The notes under the pieces: generated by a model
Database searches by the model: none
What the model saw: the letters and a program-made list of their open reading frames with translations, nothing else
Told to the model about the DNA's origin: nothing
Assembly (NCBI RefSeq): GCF_002777855.1
Contig: NZ_MEIK01000034.1
Location: 186,001-250,000, forward strand
Source of the DNA: Snodgrassella alvi
Lineage (GTDB): Bacteria > Pseudomonadota > Gammaproteobacteria > Burkholderiales > Neisseriaceae
DNA: 64,000 nucleotides
Direction of reading: 5' to 3'
Translations under genes and position numbers: made by a program
Shown: piece after piece, positions 1-10,199 of the stretch
How positions within the stretch are numbered: position 1 is the stretch's first letter
Layout of the letters: each line of letters opens with the position of its first letter

Positions 1-740
1 CTGATGGAAATGTCACTCCCGCTGGCATGGTGCCGCGCCTGAAACAGTTTACTTTGGTAGGGGTAGTAAAAACCAAGATTTATGAAGTAGATAATACGCT
101 GGCTTTAACCCATATTAGTGATGCTCAAAAGCTTTACCGGCTAGGAAATAATGTAAGTGGTCTAAGGTTGAAACTGGCTGACCCACAAAATGCACCAGAT
201 GTGATTCGCAAAATTGTGCCACCTAAATTACAGAATGAAATTTGGATTCGTGACTGGACTTTTCAAAACCGCAGTTATTTTGATGCAGTACAGATGGAAA
301 AACGCATGATGTTTATTATTTTGCTGCTAATAATTGCGGTGGCTGCATTTAATCTGGTGTCTTCATTAGTGATGGCGGTAACTGAAAAGCAGGCAGATAT
401 TGCTATATTACGCACTCTTGGGCTTTCCCCAGCCGGTGTGATGCGTATTTTCATGATTCAGGGCGCAGTAGCCGGTTTTCTGGGTACTTTTTTCGGAACC
501 TTGTTTGGTGTCACTCTTGGTTTGAATATTGGCCGCATTGTTGCCTTTTTTGAGCACCTAACTGGTAAACATTTGATTCCATCGCAAATTTATTTTGTTA
601 GCTACCTGCCGTCGGATGTGGAGTTTACTGATGTTTGTACTATTGCGGTGATTTCCTTGCTACTGGCTTTTGTGGCTACGCTGTATCCGAGCTGGCGTGC
701 TGCCAAAACTCAACCGGCGGAGGCATTACGTTATGAATAA
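1..740 (+). CDS. lolC: Lipoprotein-releasing ABC transporter permease LolC/LolE family (5' truncated by window)
   Basis: This is the C-terminal part of the inner-membrane permease that, with LolD, extracts outer-membrane lipoproteins and hands them to LolA. The frame is open from base 3, so the true start lies before the window. The visible part has the end of the periplasmic (MacB-like) domain followed by three hydrophobic segments at about residues 92-118, 140-170 and 205-225 of the visible part, the FtsX-like permease domain. The end (PAEALRYE) is the usual C-terminus of this family. It overlaps lolD by 8 bases, so the two are translationally coupled. LolC and LolE (or a single LolF) cannot be told apart from this fragment. 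Confidence 0.9.
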   Translation, partial: DGNVTPAGMVPRLKQFTLVGVVKTKIYEVDNTLALTHISDAQKLYRLGNNVSGLRLKLADPQNAPDVIRKIVPPKLQNEIWIRDWTFQNRSYFDAVQMEKRMMFIILLLIIAVAAFNLVSSLVMAVTEKQADIAILRTLGLSPAGVMRIFMIQGAVAGFLGTFFGTLFGVTLGLNIGRIVAFFEHLTGKHLIPSQIYFVSYLPSDVEFTDVCTIAVISLLLAFVATLYPSWRAAKTQPAEALRYE

Positions 741-1428
741 GCTGGAATATGTGATTGAATGTGAACATGTCAGTAAAACTTATGATGATGGCCATTTACA
801 GGTATCGGTACTGGATGATTTGAATTTCAAAATCGGGAGTGGCCGAAGTATCAGTGTGGTGGGCGCTTCCGGCAGTGGTAAATCCACTTTACTACATCTT
901 TTGGGTGGTCTGGATACACCCAGCTCAGGCAGCATTCGCCTAATGGGGCGTGATATTACTGAGCTGAGTCAGAAAGCCATTGGTCAGCTGCGGAATCAGT
1001 ATTTGGGTTTTGTATATCAGTTTCATCATTTGCTGCCAGAGTTTACTGCGCTGGAAAACGTGATGATGCCTTTGTTGATTGGCCACATGCCCAAAGCACA
1101 GGCGGAAGAACAAGCAAGAGCTATGCTGGATAAAGTGGGTATGAAACAGCGTTTGGCGCATCGTCCTGGTGAATTATCTGGTGGTGAGCGGCAGCGTGCT
1201 GCCATTGCTCGCGCTTTGGTTACTCATCCAGCCTGTATTCTGGCGGATGAACCTACAGGAAATCTGGATCGTAAAAATGCCAGTAATGTGCTTGATATGA
1301 TGCTCGATTTGCAACATGAGCTAGGCACCAGTCTGGTAGTGGTGACCCATGATGATGAGCTTGCTGTACGTTTTGATGAGGTATTAACGGTATCAGATGG
1401 GAAATTAATACCTTTTGCAGCAAACTGA
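733..1428 (+). CDS. lolD: Lipoprotein-releasing system ATP-binding protein LolD
   Basis: This is the cytoplasmic ATPase of the Lol lipoprotein-release complex, 231 aa, the usual family length. Visible motifs are Walker [10 protein letters not shown] at residues 44-52, the ABC signature [15 protein letters not shown] near 150, Walker B ILADEPTG just after, and the switch histidine in [10 protein letters not shown]. The start ATG at 733 lies inside the end of lolC (8-base overlap). The open frame extends upstream to 670, but there it only reads lolC sequence in another frame, so 733 is the sensible start. Confidence 0.95.
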   Translation: MNKLEYVIECEHVSKTYDDGHLQVSVLDDLNFKIGSGRSISVVGASGSGKSTLLHLLGGLDTPSSGSIRLMGRDITELSQKAIGQLRNQYLGFVYQFHHLLPEFTALENVMMPLLIGHMPKAQAEEQARAMLDKVGMKQRLAHRPGELSGGERQRAAIARALVTHPACILADEPTGNLDRKNASNVLDMMLDLQHELGTSLVVVTHDDELAVRFDEVLTVSDGKLIPFAAN

Positions 1429-1463
1429 ACTGTAGGGTTAATGGCTGATGATGGTTGCAGTGT

Positions 1464-3248
1464 ATGGCAAATGAAATAACAGTGCAGGCAGGCTCTGAGC
1501 AACCCGACCATCCGGCTCTGGCGGCAATGACTCAGGTGCTGGGTGCGGTTGTTCCGGCTGAATGGGCTGTGATGCAACCTTGGGCTAATGCACTGTTGTG
1601 GGCGTTCAATCGGGGGGACAGTTATATTGTTGTCCCACGCGAATACCGGACATCTGTCCGCAATTGTCGGATGCTTGTAGGTGCAGCTGGTGCGTATACG
1701 CCATTTATTTTGCTGGATAATCATTTGTTTTCAGGCCGTATCTGGCAACTTGAACAGGATATTGCTGAGAATCTGTGGAAACGCGCAACAGTGAAATCTG
1801 TACCTTTAGATATGGAGGCTGTGGCTGTTGATCTGGCTGAGTGGTTTCCTGATGCAGACAGTGCACAACAGAGGTTTGCAGCGGCGCTGGCTCTATTACA
1901 GCATTTTGTGGTTATAAATGGCGGGCCGGGTACCGGAAAAACGACTACTGTTGCCAAAATTTTGGGATTAGTGCTCAAGCACGCATGGAAATTATCACGT
2001 CCGCCGCATATTGCTTTGGTGGCGCCTACCGGTAAGGCGGCAGCACATATGGCCAATGCCTTGCAGCGAGCTTTAAGTAAACTCCCTTTAGATCAAGACA
2101 GTAGACGTTTGCTGGGACGGCTTGGCGGTCAAACAGTACACCGGCTGCTTCAGCTACAACCGCCTCTTTTAACAGGCCCTTATGATGCTGAGCATCCTTT
2201 ACCGGTGGATATTCTGGTAGTGGATGAATCCTCAATGCTGGATTTATCTTTGTTTCGGGCATTGTTGCGTGCTCTGAAAGAGGATGTTCGCCTGATATTG
2301 CTCGGTGATGCTAATCAGCTTCCAGCTGTTGGTGCTGGTAATGTATTAGCAGAGTTGTCGCGGCCGACAGTGTTGTCTCCTGCCCTAAAAGAAAATCTTA
2401 CCACGCTGCTGCCGAATCAGATTCTGCCCGAAACCAGCAGTGAGGCTGGAATGGCAAGTCATGTGGCTACATTGAGTCACAGCTACCGTTTTGATGCTAC
2501 GCAAGGTATCGGTGCTTTGGCGACTGCCTGTATTAAAGGTGATGATGAAAGTGCTATGAATGCCGTCAGCCGTTTTCCGGCACAGTTGCAGGTGCGATCG
2601 GCTGATTGGCAGCGGATGTGTCATGATTTGTATGCTCTGCATCAGCCATGGTGGCAGGCCGTGGCCGATCATGATGTTGATGCCGTTTTTAGCCATCTAA
2701 ATGATATTATGGTTTTAACAGCTTGGCGTGCTGATGCTGAAGCATTTAATCGGCATTACCGGCAGTTTTTGCGTAGTCGGCTGCTTCTGAATACTGATAG
2801 CTGGTTTGCTGGTTTACCTATCATGATTACTCAGAATGATTATGCGGTGGGTTTGTATAATGGCGATATAGGTGTCATTCTTCCTGATGAAAACCATTCT
2901 GGTCACCTGTGTGCCTATTTTAATGATGGTAATTCTTTTCGTTCGATGGTTCTCAGCCGTCTGCCTCCTTACGAAGATGCCTTTGCGATTACGGTACACA
3001 AAAGTCAAGGTTCGGAATACGATAGTGTATGGTTTGTGGCTCCTCAGACTAACGCTGCAGCAGATGACCCACTGTTTAATCGAGCGCTTTTTTATACTGC
3101 GTTGACTCGTGCTCGGGAGCAGTTTATTTTCTGTGGTACTGCCAAACAAATGGTTCAGGGAATTAAAAATAGCCAGCAACGACGCAGTGGGCTGGGTGCT
3201 GCTCTGGCTGGAAAAGCATTACAGCAGTCGCAATTGTCTTTATTTTAA
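1464..3248 (+). CDS. recD: Exodeoxyribonuclease V alpha subunit RecD
   Basis: This is the 5'-3' helicase subunit of RecBCD, which processes double-strand breaks. The protein is about 594 aa. Superfamily 1 helicase motifs are visible: Walker A GGPGTGKTTT near residue 153, the DExx-type box VVDESSMLDL near 253, motif VHKSQGSEYDSVW near 512 and YTALTRAREQ near 546. I chose ATG 1464; a TTG at 1455 in frame is possible, and neither has a strong Shine-Dalgarno. It follows lolD by 35 bases on the same strand, so it is probably co-transcribed, although functionally unrelated. recB and recC are not in the window. Confidence 0.9.
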   Translation: MANEITVQAGSEQPDHPALAAMTQVLGAVVPAEWAVMQPWANALLWAFNRGDSYIVVPREYRTSVRNCRMLVGAAGAYTPFILLDNHLFSGRIWQLEQDIAENLWKRATVKSVPLDMEAVAVDLAEWFPDADSAQQRFAAALALLQHFVVINGGPGTGKTTTVAKILGLVLKHAWKLSRPPHIALVAPTGKAAAHMANALQRALSKLPLDQDSRRLLGRLGGQTVHRLLQLQPPLLTGPYDAEHPLPVDILVVDESSMLDLSLFRALLRALKEDVRLILLGDANQLPAVGAGNVLAELSRPTVLSPALKENLTTLLPNQILPETSSEAGMASHVATLSHSYRFDATQGIGALATACIKGDDESAMNAVSRFPAQLQVRSADWQRMCHDLYALHQPWWQAVADHDVDAVFSHLNDIMVLTAWRADAEAFNRHYRQFLRSRLLLNTDSWFAGLPIMITQNDYAVGLYNGDIGVILPDENHSGHLCAYFNDGNSFRSMVLSRLPPYEDAFAITVHKSQGSEYDSVWFVAPQTNAAADDPLFNRALFYTALTRAREQFIFCGTAKQMVQGIKNSQQRRSGLGAALAGKALQQSQLSLF

Positions 3249-3384
3249 TTCTGCTACTAAATGTGAAATCAAATTATTTGGATAGGTTTAGGTAACAGTG
3301 AAATTGAAAGCATTCATGCCTATCTGGCTGTACAAAGTAAATTCTGCTATCCTGTTTTTATCCAAAAAATATGACAAAGATTGA

Positions 3385-4107
3385 ATGATGCCAACACCTT
3401 TAATTGCCGTTATTGCTGCCATGCAGCCTGAGCTGGATTATTTACTAACTCAATTGGATAAACGTCAGGATGATGTGGCTGGGGCAGTGCATTTTTATCA
3501 AGGTGAAATTAAGGGTGTGCGGGTAGTGCTGGCACTCAGCGGAATAGGTAAAGTTAATGCGGCACTGACAACAGCAATCATTATTGAACGATATGCACCT
3601 GATTATGTGATTAATACGGGAAGTGCAGGCGGTCTTAAAGCTGGTATGCAGATTGGTGATGTGGTGGTAGGACAAGAAGTAGCTCACCATGATGTCGATG
3701 TTACCGCTTTTGGCTATGAATCTGGTCAGGTACCACAGCTGCCACCTAGATTTAAAGCTAGTCAGCTTTTGGTTGAAGCAGCTACTTGCGCGGCGCAAGT
3801 ATTCACTGGTGCACATATCCATACAGGCTTGATAGTCAGTGGAGATCAGTTTATTGGTACTGCCGAGCAGAACAGTGCCATCAAAAATAAATTTGCTGAT
3901 GTGCTGGCGGTGGAAATGGAAGCCGCTGCCATTGCTCAGACCTGCTATCAGTTGCATATCCCGTTTGTCATCATCCGAGCCATTTCCGATAATGGTGACG
4001 CTAATGCTGCCATCAGTTTTGATGAGTTTTTACAGCAAGCAGGCCAAAATTCTGCACGCATGGTAATTGATTTAATTACTTTAGGTCTGCAAAATAGCCC
4101 TGAATGA
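3385..4107 (+). CDS. mtn: 5'-methylthioadenosine/S-adenosylhomocysteine nucleosidase
   Basis: The enzyme (also called Pfs or MtnN) cleaves adenine from methylthioadenosine, S-adenosylhomocysteine and 5'-deoxyadenosine, recycling products of methylation, polyamine and radical-SAM reactions. The protein is 240 aa, the usual length. The nucleoside phosphorylase fold motifs are clear: NTGSAGGLKAGMQIGDVV near residues 76-93, VEMEAAAIAQ near 174 (ribose-binding Met-Glu pair) and the catalytic Asp in IRAISDNGD near 197. There are two adjacent ATG codons (3385 and 3388) and either could be the start. The gene stands alone, with about 135 non-coding bases before it and 500 after. Confidence 0.95.
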   Translation: MMPTPLIAVIAAMQPELDYLLTQLDKRQDDVAGAVHFYQGEIKGVRVVLALSGIGKVNAALTTAIIIERYAPDYVINTGSAGGLKAGMQIGDVVVGQEVAHHDVDVTAFGYESGQVPQLPPRFKASQLLVEAATCAAQVFTGAHIHTGLIVSGDQFIGTAEQNSAIKNKFADVLAVEMEAAAIAQTCYQLHIPFVIIRAISDNGDANAAISFDEFLQQAGQNSARMVIDLITLGLQNSPE

Positions 4108-4606
4108 TATGAAAAATTAAGCACTACAGGAACGTGATGTCGGCTGTACGTTAGTTTGCTTGCACCGTTTAAGTATTTTTGATGCTTAAAAATATAATAA
4201 TAATGGGTTTGTTTCTTTGCTTTTTATAGTGAAATAAGCTAATAAATATTTAATATAGAGGATAATTTTTTTGTGGAAAAAATGGCATATTTTAAAATTT
4301 CTAGCCATTGCTCATTTTCTGCTGGTGGATTTTTTGAAACGTAATTTTCACGAATAAATCCAAACCCATTTTAAAATGGATGCTCTAAGCCAAATTGCTG
4401 TGCTTAACACATACAGACACAACAAACAGATATTTAAACTAAATCCGTGTCTGGCTTAACTATATTGATTGACTTTGCAAGTCACTCGCTTTTTAATAGC
4501 TTCTTTACAATCTCCGCTGATGCATGCATGTGGCTGGTGACGCACGAGCTGACATTGTTGAAACCATCTTTTTTTAACCGGTAGTTTTTTTTGTCAGGAT
4601 GAAATT
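4108..4606. other. Intergenic region before sbmA/bacA homologue
   Basis: This is 499 bases with no credible gene. It contains the short palindrome CCATTTTAAAATGG near 4369-4382 and an AT-rich stretch. The only readable frames are under 25 codons. It probably holds the promoter and leader of the transporter gene downstream. Confidence 0.5.
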
Positions 4607-5809
4607 GTGTTCCAGTCGTTTTTTCCTAAGCCTCGTTGGTTTTTTTTGTCTGCCATTTTGTGGATTGGTTTAAATATTGCTCTCTGGTATACAGGAGGTA
4701 AGTCTGCAGGTGAATGGTTCGGCTTTCCGCAAGGCTATGCTGATAAGCCTCTGGCCATTGGCCTTTCACGTTTTTGGTCGCCTGCTTTTGTGTGGTTTTA
4801 TATCTGGTTTGTGCTGGCTACGTTGATATTCGCGGTTTTCTGGTCGGTGGTGGCACGCCATCCATGGCAGCGTTGGTCTATATGGGGTTCGGCATTAATT
4901 CTGTTTAACATCTGGTTTAATGTGCAGGTAAGTGTGGCGATTAATGCCTGGTATGGACCGTTCTGGGACATGATACAGAAGATGCTTAGCAGTGGTGGAG
5001 GGCCAATCAGTAATATTTATCAGAATATGCTGACGTTTTTGCTGATTGCGATGGTTTCGGTGACTATGATTATGCTGAATGCTTTTTTTGTCAGCCATTA
5101 TGTGTTTCGCTGGCGCACTGCGATGAACCAGTATTATATAGACCACTGGCCAAAATTACATACAGTAGAGGGAGCCTCTCAGCGAGTACAGGAAGATACA
5201 ATGCGTTTTGCCACTATTGTGGAAGAATTGTGTGTCAGTCTGGTACGGGCTGTGATGGTGCTGATTGCTTTTTTACCGATTCTATTTGAATTGTCGAGCC
5301 ATGTACCTGTGCTTGCATTGATTGGTGAAATTAAATACTCGCTGGTTTGGGCGGCGATAGGCTGGTCTTTATTTGGTACGGTACTGCTGATGGTGGTGGG
5401 GATTAAGCTACCGGGATTGCAATTCAATAATCAGAAAGTAGAAGCAGCTTACCGGAAAGAGTTGGTATATGGAGAGGATGATATTACTCGCGCCCAGCCA
5501 GCTACGTTAAAAGAGCTTTTTGAGCGGGTGAGGGTGAATTACTACCGATTGTATTTTCATTACGCCTATTTTAATTTGGTGAGTACATGGTACATGCAGT
5601 TGGATAATTTATTCGGTTTATTCATATTATCTCCGTCGATTGCAGCAGGCACGATGACTTTAGGGCTAATTAATCAGATTCTGAACGTGTTTGGCAATGT
5701 GCGTGATTCGTTCCAATATCTGATTAGTTCGTGGAAAACCATTATTGAGCTATTGTCGATTCATAAACGTTTGAAAGCTTTTGAATCGATATTAAATACT
5801 AAAAATTAA
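4607..5809 (+). CDS. sbmA: SbmA/BacA family peptide antibiotic transporter
   Basis: This inner-membrane proton-driven importer takes up proline-rich antimicrobial peptides and microcins, and in symbionts (BacA) protects against host peptides. The protein is 400 aa, the typical length, with about seven hydrophobic segments, the N-terminal [19 protein letters not shown] typical of the family and the conserved [17 protein letters not shown]-type region near residue 335. It has no ATPase domain, which separates it from ABC relatives. The start is GTG 4607, supported by AGGA at 4596-4599 seven bases upstream. It is transcribed alone and converges on the antiporter gene. In a host-associated bacterium it may matter for host-peptide tolerance, which is inference. 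Confidence 0.85.
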   Translation: MFQSFFPKPRWFFLSAILWIGLNIALWYTGGKSAGEWFGFPQGYADKPLAIGLSRFWSPAFVWFYIWFVLATLIFAVFWSVVARHPWQRWSIWGSALILFNIWFNVQVSVAINAWYGPFWDMIQKMLSSGGGPISNIYQNMLTFLLIAMVSVTMIMLNAFFVSHYVFRWRTAMNQYYIDHWPKLHTVEGASQRVQEDTMRFATIVEELCVSLVRAVMVLIAFLPILFELSSHVPVLALIGEIKYSLVWAAIGWSLFGTVLLMVVGIKLPGLQFNNQKVEAAYRKELVYGEDDITRAQPATLKELFERVRVNYYRLYFHYAYFNLVSTWYMQLDNLFGLFILSPSIAAGTMTLGLINQILNVFGNVRDSFQYLISSWKTIIELLSIHKRLKAFESILNTKN

Positions 5810-6036
5810 TATTTATATTTTTACGATATGGTTTACACATAAAACCATCTTATATTAATTTTATATCAGGCAGAAGATTTATCTGGCAATGCTTACATAT
5901 TTGCTGGCACCGAGTGCGGCAGACGTGTCAGTATTAGCGCTTGTTGGATTGGCCGGAAAATTAGCTAATTGTAATCTGATTCAGACAGCAAATCATTTAA
6001 TGAGCCAATGTTCGCTGAGATTTCCGGAACCGATGC

Positions 6037-7803
6037 TCAGTAATCCAATGCAATTAATCTTTTGCCAATGGCAGATGCTGGCTGAAATTCACTGCTGATG
6101 ATATATAAGGTATTGTTTTTATCCTGTAAGAACAGAGGAATTGCTTGCGGATGGTCTTGACAGTACTGCTGATAGTTGTAGGCTGCAGTAATGTTGGTAA
6201 TTTTTATCCGAGCCTGCTTGTTTAGCATGTTTTCCAGCCGGCCGAATGTCACCTCTTTTTCAAACAGTTGGCGGGAAACAAACTGATGTTGTTTCTGGGC
6301 GCGAGCGGTTAAATGCTGTTCTTCGGCAAAACGGATACGGTAGATATTCTGCTCGCCGAATTCATGCCGAAATTGGAGTTCACATAAGGTATTCAGTTCT
6401 TTATCGCGGCTGACGGCGAATAAATGACCAATGCCAATTAGGTCGAGTTGTGTCTGTGCATTTTCTGATACCGGATTACCGAAATAGGTGCGAAGACCCT
6501 GCATGCGGGCACGGGCAATCTGTATGTAGTGATAATCGGCAACCAAAACATCGATATTCAGTTGTTTTAGGGTATTAGCCAGCATCAGGGCGACATCATT
6601 GCTGCCAACAATCAGTACGCCGTTATTGGCTGGTTCGCGTACTTTCAAGATGATAGCAATTGTTTTTGCGCCCAGCCCCTGAATCAACACGGTACCAATA
6701 ATTATTAGAAATACCAATGGTGCCAGTAATTCTGTACCGGCTAAATGCTGGTGCTCTAAACGCATTGCAAACAATGAGGCAATCGAGGCTGCGACAATAC
6801 CACGCGGTCCGATCCAGCTTATCATTAGTTTTTCCTGCACGGTTAAACCGGAGTGAATAGAAGAAAACCAAACGGCCAACGGACGCGCAACGAACATGGC
6901 AATCATCAGTAGCAACAATCCGTGCCAGCCAAGACCAAGTAGCGCAGCTAGGTCCATACGTGCGGCAAGAATAATGAATAATGTCGGAATAAAGAGTAAG
7001 GTAAGGGATTCGTTAAACGCCAGAATACTTTGGCGTGGAAATTGGGGCCAGTTAGCTAGTGTAAGTCCTAAAATCGTTACCGTGAGCAAGCCGGATTGGC
7101 TTTCCAGATAGTTGGAAATAGAGAACAGAATAAGCACAAATGCGAAGGTGACGACGTTGCGCATGTATTCCGGCAGCCAATAGCGTTTGATGGCATTGGC
7201 GAGAATTACAGCACCCAGCCCGCCACAGATTACAGCAACTAGCACAATTTTGCTAAAAAGCAGCAGTGAATTTTCGTGGCCGTTGGAAACTATGTACTCA
7301 TAGACGAGTACAACGGCAATGGCGCCGATGGGGTCAATAATAATGCCTTCCCAGCGCAGAATATTGGCAATTTTTGTACGTGGCCTGACGCTGCGCAGCA
7401 TGGGCGCGATAACGGTGGGGCCGGTGACACAGACGAGGGCGCCAAACAGTATAGCCACCCGTATATCCAGTTTGAACAACCAGTAAGTAGCTAGTGATAA
7501 TACTGCAATGGTAATGAGGGTGCCAAAGGTCACCAGATTTTGAACTACACGGCCATGCTGGCTGATTTCGTGAAATTGCAGCGTAAGGGCGCCTTCAAAC
7601 AAGATAATGGCTACACCTAAAGAAATACACGGAAAAAGGAGGTCGCCCATGACTTTATCAGGCTGAAACCATCCCAGCACTGGCCCAATGATTATGCCAG
7701 TGAACAACAGAAACAGTACGGATGGTTGTTTCAGATACCACGCCAGCCATTGTGCACCTATGCCCAGTGCCAGTAATGCTGAAAACTGAAAGGCTATATC
7801 CAT
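6037..7803 (-). CDS. CPA1-family cation/proton antiporter with C-terminal TrkA-N-like domain
   Basis: This is an inner-membrane Na+ (or K+)/H+ exchanger, 588 aa. Residues 1 to about 385 form 11-12 hydrophobic segments of a sodium/hydrogen exchanger domain, including the GALVCVTGPTVIAPMLR motif near residues 121-137 (the family usually has an Asp in this segment) and SWIGPRGIVAASIASLFA near 325. The C-terminal part has a Rossmann-like nucleotide-binding fold (NNGVLIVGSNDVALMLANTL near 395), suggesting gating by NAD(H) or another nucleotide. It resembles NhaP/YcgO-type proteins; the ion specificity cannot be read from sequence. No strong Shine-Dalgarno precedes the ATG at 7803. It stands alone, convergent with the peptide transporter gene. 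Confidence 0.8.
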   Translation of the reverse strand: MDIAFQFSALLALGIGAQWLAWYLKQPSVLFLLFTGIIIGPVLGWFQPDKVMGDLLFPCISLGVAIILFEGALTLQFHEISQHGRVVQNLVTFGTLITIAVLSLATYWLFKLDIRVAILFGALVCVTGPTVIAPMLRSVRPRTKIANILRWEGIIIDPIGAIAVVLVYEYIVSNGHENSLLLFSKIVLVAVICGGLGAVILANAIKRYWLPEYMRNVVTFAFVLILFSISNYLESQSGLLTVTILGLTLANWPQFPRQSILAFNESLTLLFIPTLFIILAARMDLAALLGLGWHGLLLLMIAMFVARPLAVWFSSIHSGLTVQEKLMISWIGPRGIVAASIASLFAMRLEHQHLAGTELLAPLVFLIIIGTVLIQGLGAKTIAIILKVREPANNGVLIVGSNDVALMLANTLKQLNIDVLVADYHYIQIARARMQGLRTYFGNPVSENAQTQLDLIGIGHLFAVSRDKELNTLCELQFRHEFGEQNIYRIRFAEEQHLTARAQKQHQFVSRQLFEKEVTFGRLENMLNKQARIKITNITAAYNYQQYCQDHPQAIPLFLQDKNNTLYIISSEFQPASAIGKRLIALDY

Positions 7804-8175
7804 TATTTTATATGTGTTGTTTGGTAGTTTCTATTCTGCCACAAACTGTTCCCTCTATTATTTTTTTTCATAATTAATAGCTGTTAGAGTGGTATGCAGT
7901 TAGGATCTTAGCTTAGGAATTTATATCTAAGTTCAGTTTAGTGTTGATAGGTAAATGATGTTGGAAATTTATAATCAAATCTTATGTTTATATTAATATC
8001 TATTTACAAATGTGATAAATTGGTGGCTAAGATAGCTGAATCGCTGCACAATTAAGCTTCTTTAGAATGGGGATTAAATATATTCCAGAGGGTCTGCGAG
8101 TGTAGTTAATGCCTGACCGCTGCACAAATATTTGTTTTATTTTAAATAAAATGTGTGCGCAATCATGGAGACGTT
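7804..8175. other. Divergent intergenic region between antiporter and fumC
   Basis: This is 372 AT-rich bases between divergent genes and must hold both promoters. I see no gene. The word CGCTGCACAA occurs twice (about 8042 and 8119) 77 bases apart; no function is evident. Confidence 0.4.
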
Positions 8176-9564
8176 ATGAATACACGTATTGAACATGACA
8201 GCATGGGTGAGATCGCTGTATCTGAAAATGTTTATTGGGGAGCGCAAACTCAGCGTAGCCTGCAAAATTTTGATATCGGTGGTGAAACTTTGCCGCCAGC
8301 CATGATTCAGGCCATGGCTTTGGTAAAAAAGGCAGCTGCATTGACCAATCAGCAGCTCGGACGCATCAGTGATGAATGTGCCGGACTGATTGTACAGGCG
8401 GCAGAACGTGTTTTGGCTGGCGAACTGGCAGACCAGTTTCCTCTGGTTGTGTGGCAGACTGGTTCTGGTACGCAGAGCAATATGAACATGAATGAGGTTC
8501 TGGCTAATGTGGCTAACGAAATTGCCGGACAGCCTCGTGGCAGCTACAAACCAGTGCATCCAAATGATCATGTGAATCATGCTCAATCTACCAATGATTC
8601 ATTCCCGACAGCCATTCATGTGGCTACAGCTATCCAAATTAATCAGCATTTGTTGCCAACAGTAAAAGCATTGAGAAACACATTGGCGGCTAAAGCTGAA
8701 GCCTTCAAAGATATAGTTAAGATTGGCCGTACACATTTGCAAGATGCAACACCGCTGACATTAGGACAGGAATTCAGTGGCTATGTTAGCCAGTTGGACC
8801 ATGGTCTGGAACGTTTGCAGCAGGCATTGCATTGGTTGTATGAATTACCATTGGGCGGTACTGCTGTGGGTACTGGCTTGAACAGCCATCCGGAATATGC
8901 GGTAAAAGCGGCAGCAAAACTAGCGGAACTGACCGGTTTACCATTTGTAACTGCACCAAATAAATTTGAAGCACTTGCTGGCCGTGATGCTGTGGTGTTT
9001 GCTTCTGGTAGCCTCAAGACACTGGCAGTAAGTCTGAACAAGATTGCTAACGATATCCGCTGGCTGGCCAGTGGCCCGCGCTGTGGCATTGGTGAAATTA
9101 CTATTCCAGCCAATGAGCCTGGCTCAAGTATTATGCCGGGTAAAGTGAATCCTACTCAGTGTGAGGCTATGACGATGGTCGCAGCACAAGTAATGGGTAA
9201 CGACACGACGATTACAGTAGCCGGTGCGTCCGGTAACTTTGAACTGAATGTGTTTATGCCTGTGCTGGTGTTTAATATTCTGCAATCAGTTCGCTTATTG
9301 GCAGATGCATGTAATAGTTTTAATCTGCGTTGTGCGGAAGGTATTGAGCCAGTACGTGAGAAAATTGATGCCAATTTGCATCATTCACTAATGCTGGTTA
9401 CAGCTTTGAACCGCCATATCGGCTATGAAAAAGCTGCTAAAATCGCCAAAACTGCCTATGCGCAAAATACCAGCCTGAAACAGGCTGCTATTGAGCTGGG
9501 TTTTCTCACTGCCGAAGAGTTTGATGAGTGGGTGATTCCTGAAGATATGATTGCTCCGCATTAA
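8176..9564 (+). CDS. fumC: Class II fumarate hydratase (fumarase C)
   Basis: It interconverts fumarate and L-malate in the TCA cycle and is the oxygen-stable, iron-free type. The protein is 462 aa, normal for the family. Visible motifs are the signature [16 protein letters not shown] near residues 316-331, the [13 protein letters not shown] substrate loop near 97, [17 protein letters not shown] near 128 and the [16 protein letters not shown] region near 184. The ATG at 8176 has GGAG five bases upstream, so the in-frame upstream codon at 8155 is not needed. It is monocistronic, followed by a strong hairpin terminator. Confidence 0.96.
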   Translation: MNTRIEHDSMGEIAVSENVYWGAQTQRSLQNFDIGGETLPPAMIQAMALVKKAAALTNQQLGRISDECAGLIVQAAERVLAGELADQFPLVVWQTGSGTQSNMNMNEVLANVANEIAGQPRGSYKPVHPNDHVNHAQSTNDSFPTAIHVATAIQINQHLLPTVKALRNTLAAKAEAFKDIVKIGRTHLQDATPLTLGQEFSGYVSQLDHGLERLQQALHWLYELPLGGTAVGTGLNSHPEYAVKAAAKLAELTGLPFVTAPNKFEALAGRDAVVFASGSLKTLAVSLNKIANDIRWLASGPRCGIGEITIPANEPGSSIMPGKVNPTQCEAMTMVAAQVMGNDTTITVAGASGNFELNVFMPVLVFNILQSVRLLADACNSFNLRCAEGIEPVREKIDANLHHSLMLVTALNRHIGYEKAAKIAKTAYAQNTSLKQAAIELGFLTAEEFDEWVIPEDMIAPH

Positions 9565-9580
9565 TTCAGAGTAATTAAAT

Positions 9581-9620
9581 AGCCACATTGTCGCGGACGA
9601 CAATGTGGCTATTTTGTTTT
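9581..9620. terminator. Intrinsic terminator after fumC
   Basis: A perfect 13-bp stem (arm AGCCACATTGTCG, loop CGGA) at 9581-9610 is followed by the T-rich ATTTTGTTTT. It lies between convergent genes and may also work on the minus strand for the lipoprotein gene. Confidence 0.85.
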
Positions 9621-9665
9621 GTAAGTGCTTGTAGATTATTTATTGCTAATAATGTAATGGAAAGC

Positions 9666-10109
9666 TTAATGTTGTTCGATGTCAGCGTCTTTTAATAAAC
9701 GAGCTTCGACACGTACATAGTGCTGTTTATCTAGCAGTTGCAGCCGCACTCCGGTGGTATCGTTGATGATACGCCATGAATTAACGAAACCGAGGGTACC
9801 GGTACCGGTGCGTTCATCTTCGATGTTGGCACACATTTTATCGATACCGAACGGTTGGCTTAGATGCAGAGTGTGACGAAAATCTCGGTAGTTACCTTGG
9901 ATATGATTACAGCCAAAAAAAGCATAATATTGGTGTGTATTTGGGTCGAAACGGATTCGAGCGCTGGTATCAGGAGTAGGCTCACCATTTAAAGTACGAA
10001 TTTGCCAGTTACCGGACAGATAACGGGTATTGGGTTTGTCTGCAATGGCGCAGGCACTCACCATCAACAGGGCAGTCAGGGTAGCTAGAATCAGTTTCAG
10101 CTTTTTCAT
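9666..10109 (-). CDS. META-domain outer-membrane lipoprotein
   Basis: This is a small predicted lipoprotein of 147 aa. A signal peptide of about 19 residues ends in the lipobox VSAC (lipidated Cys20). The mature part has the META/HslJ-like pattern: LSGNWQIRTLNGEPTP near residues 31-46, FDPNTHQYYAFFGCNHIQG near 54-72 and a second cysteine in DKMCANIEDERT. Relatives include HslJ, linked to heat and novobiocin tolerance, and neisserial META proteins of unknown function. No strong Shine-Dalgarno is visible. It is transcribed towards fumC and appears monocistronic. The function is unknown. Confidence 0.75.
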   Translation of the reverse strand: MKKLKLILATLTALLMVSACAIADKPNTRYLSGNWQIRTLNGEPTPDTSARIRFDPNTHQYYAFFGCNHIQGNYRDFRHTLHLSQPFGIDKMCANIEDERTGTGTLGFVNSWRIINDTTGVRLQLLDKQHYVRVEARLLKDADIEQH

Positions 10110-10199
10110 TTGTTTAATTTCGTTAATTTATACAGCTAAATTATTTTAATTTAGCCTGTAATTTTAGCATTTTTATTTAATTTTGTCAGGTTAAGCGCA

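Noticed and set aside
4281-4344. Small frame MAYFKISS near 4281
   Set aside because: Under 25 codons, without support from a ribosome binding site or motif.
5889-6098. 69-aa plus-strand frame between the peptide transporter and antiporter genes
   Set aside because: It overlaps the end of the antiporter gene, has no ribosome binding site and no family signal.
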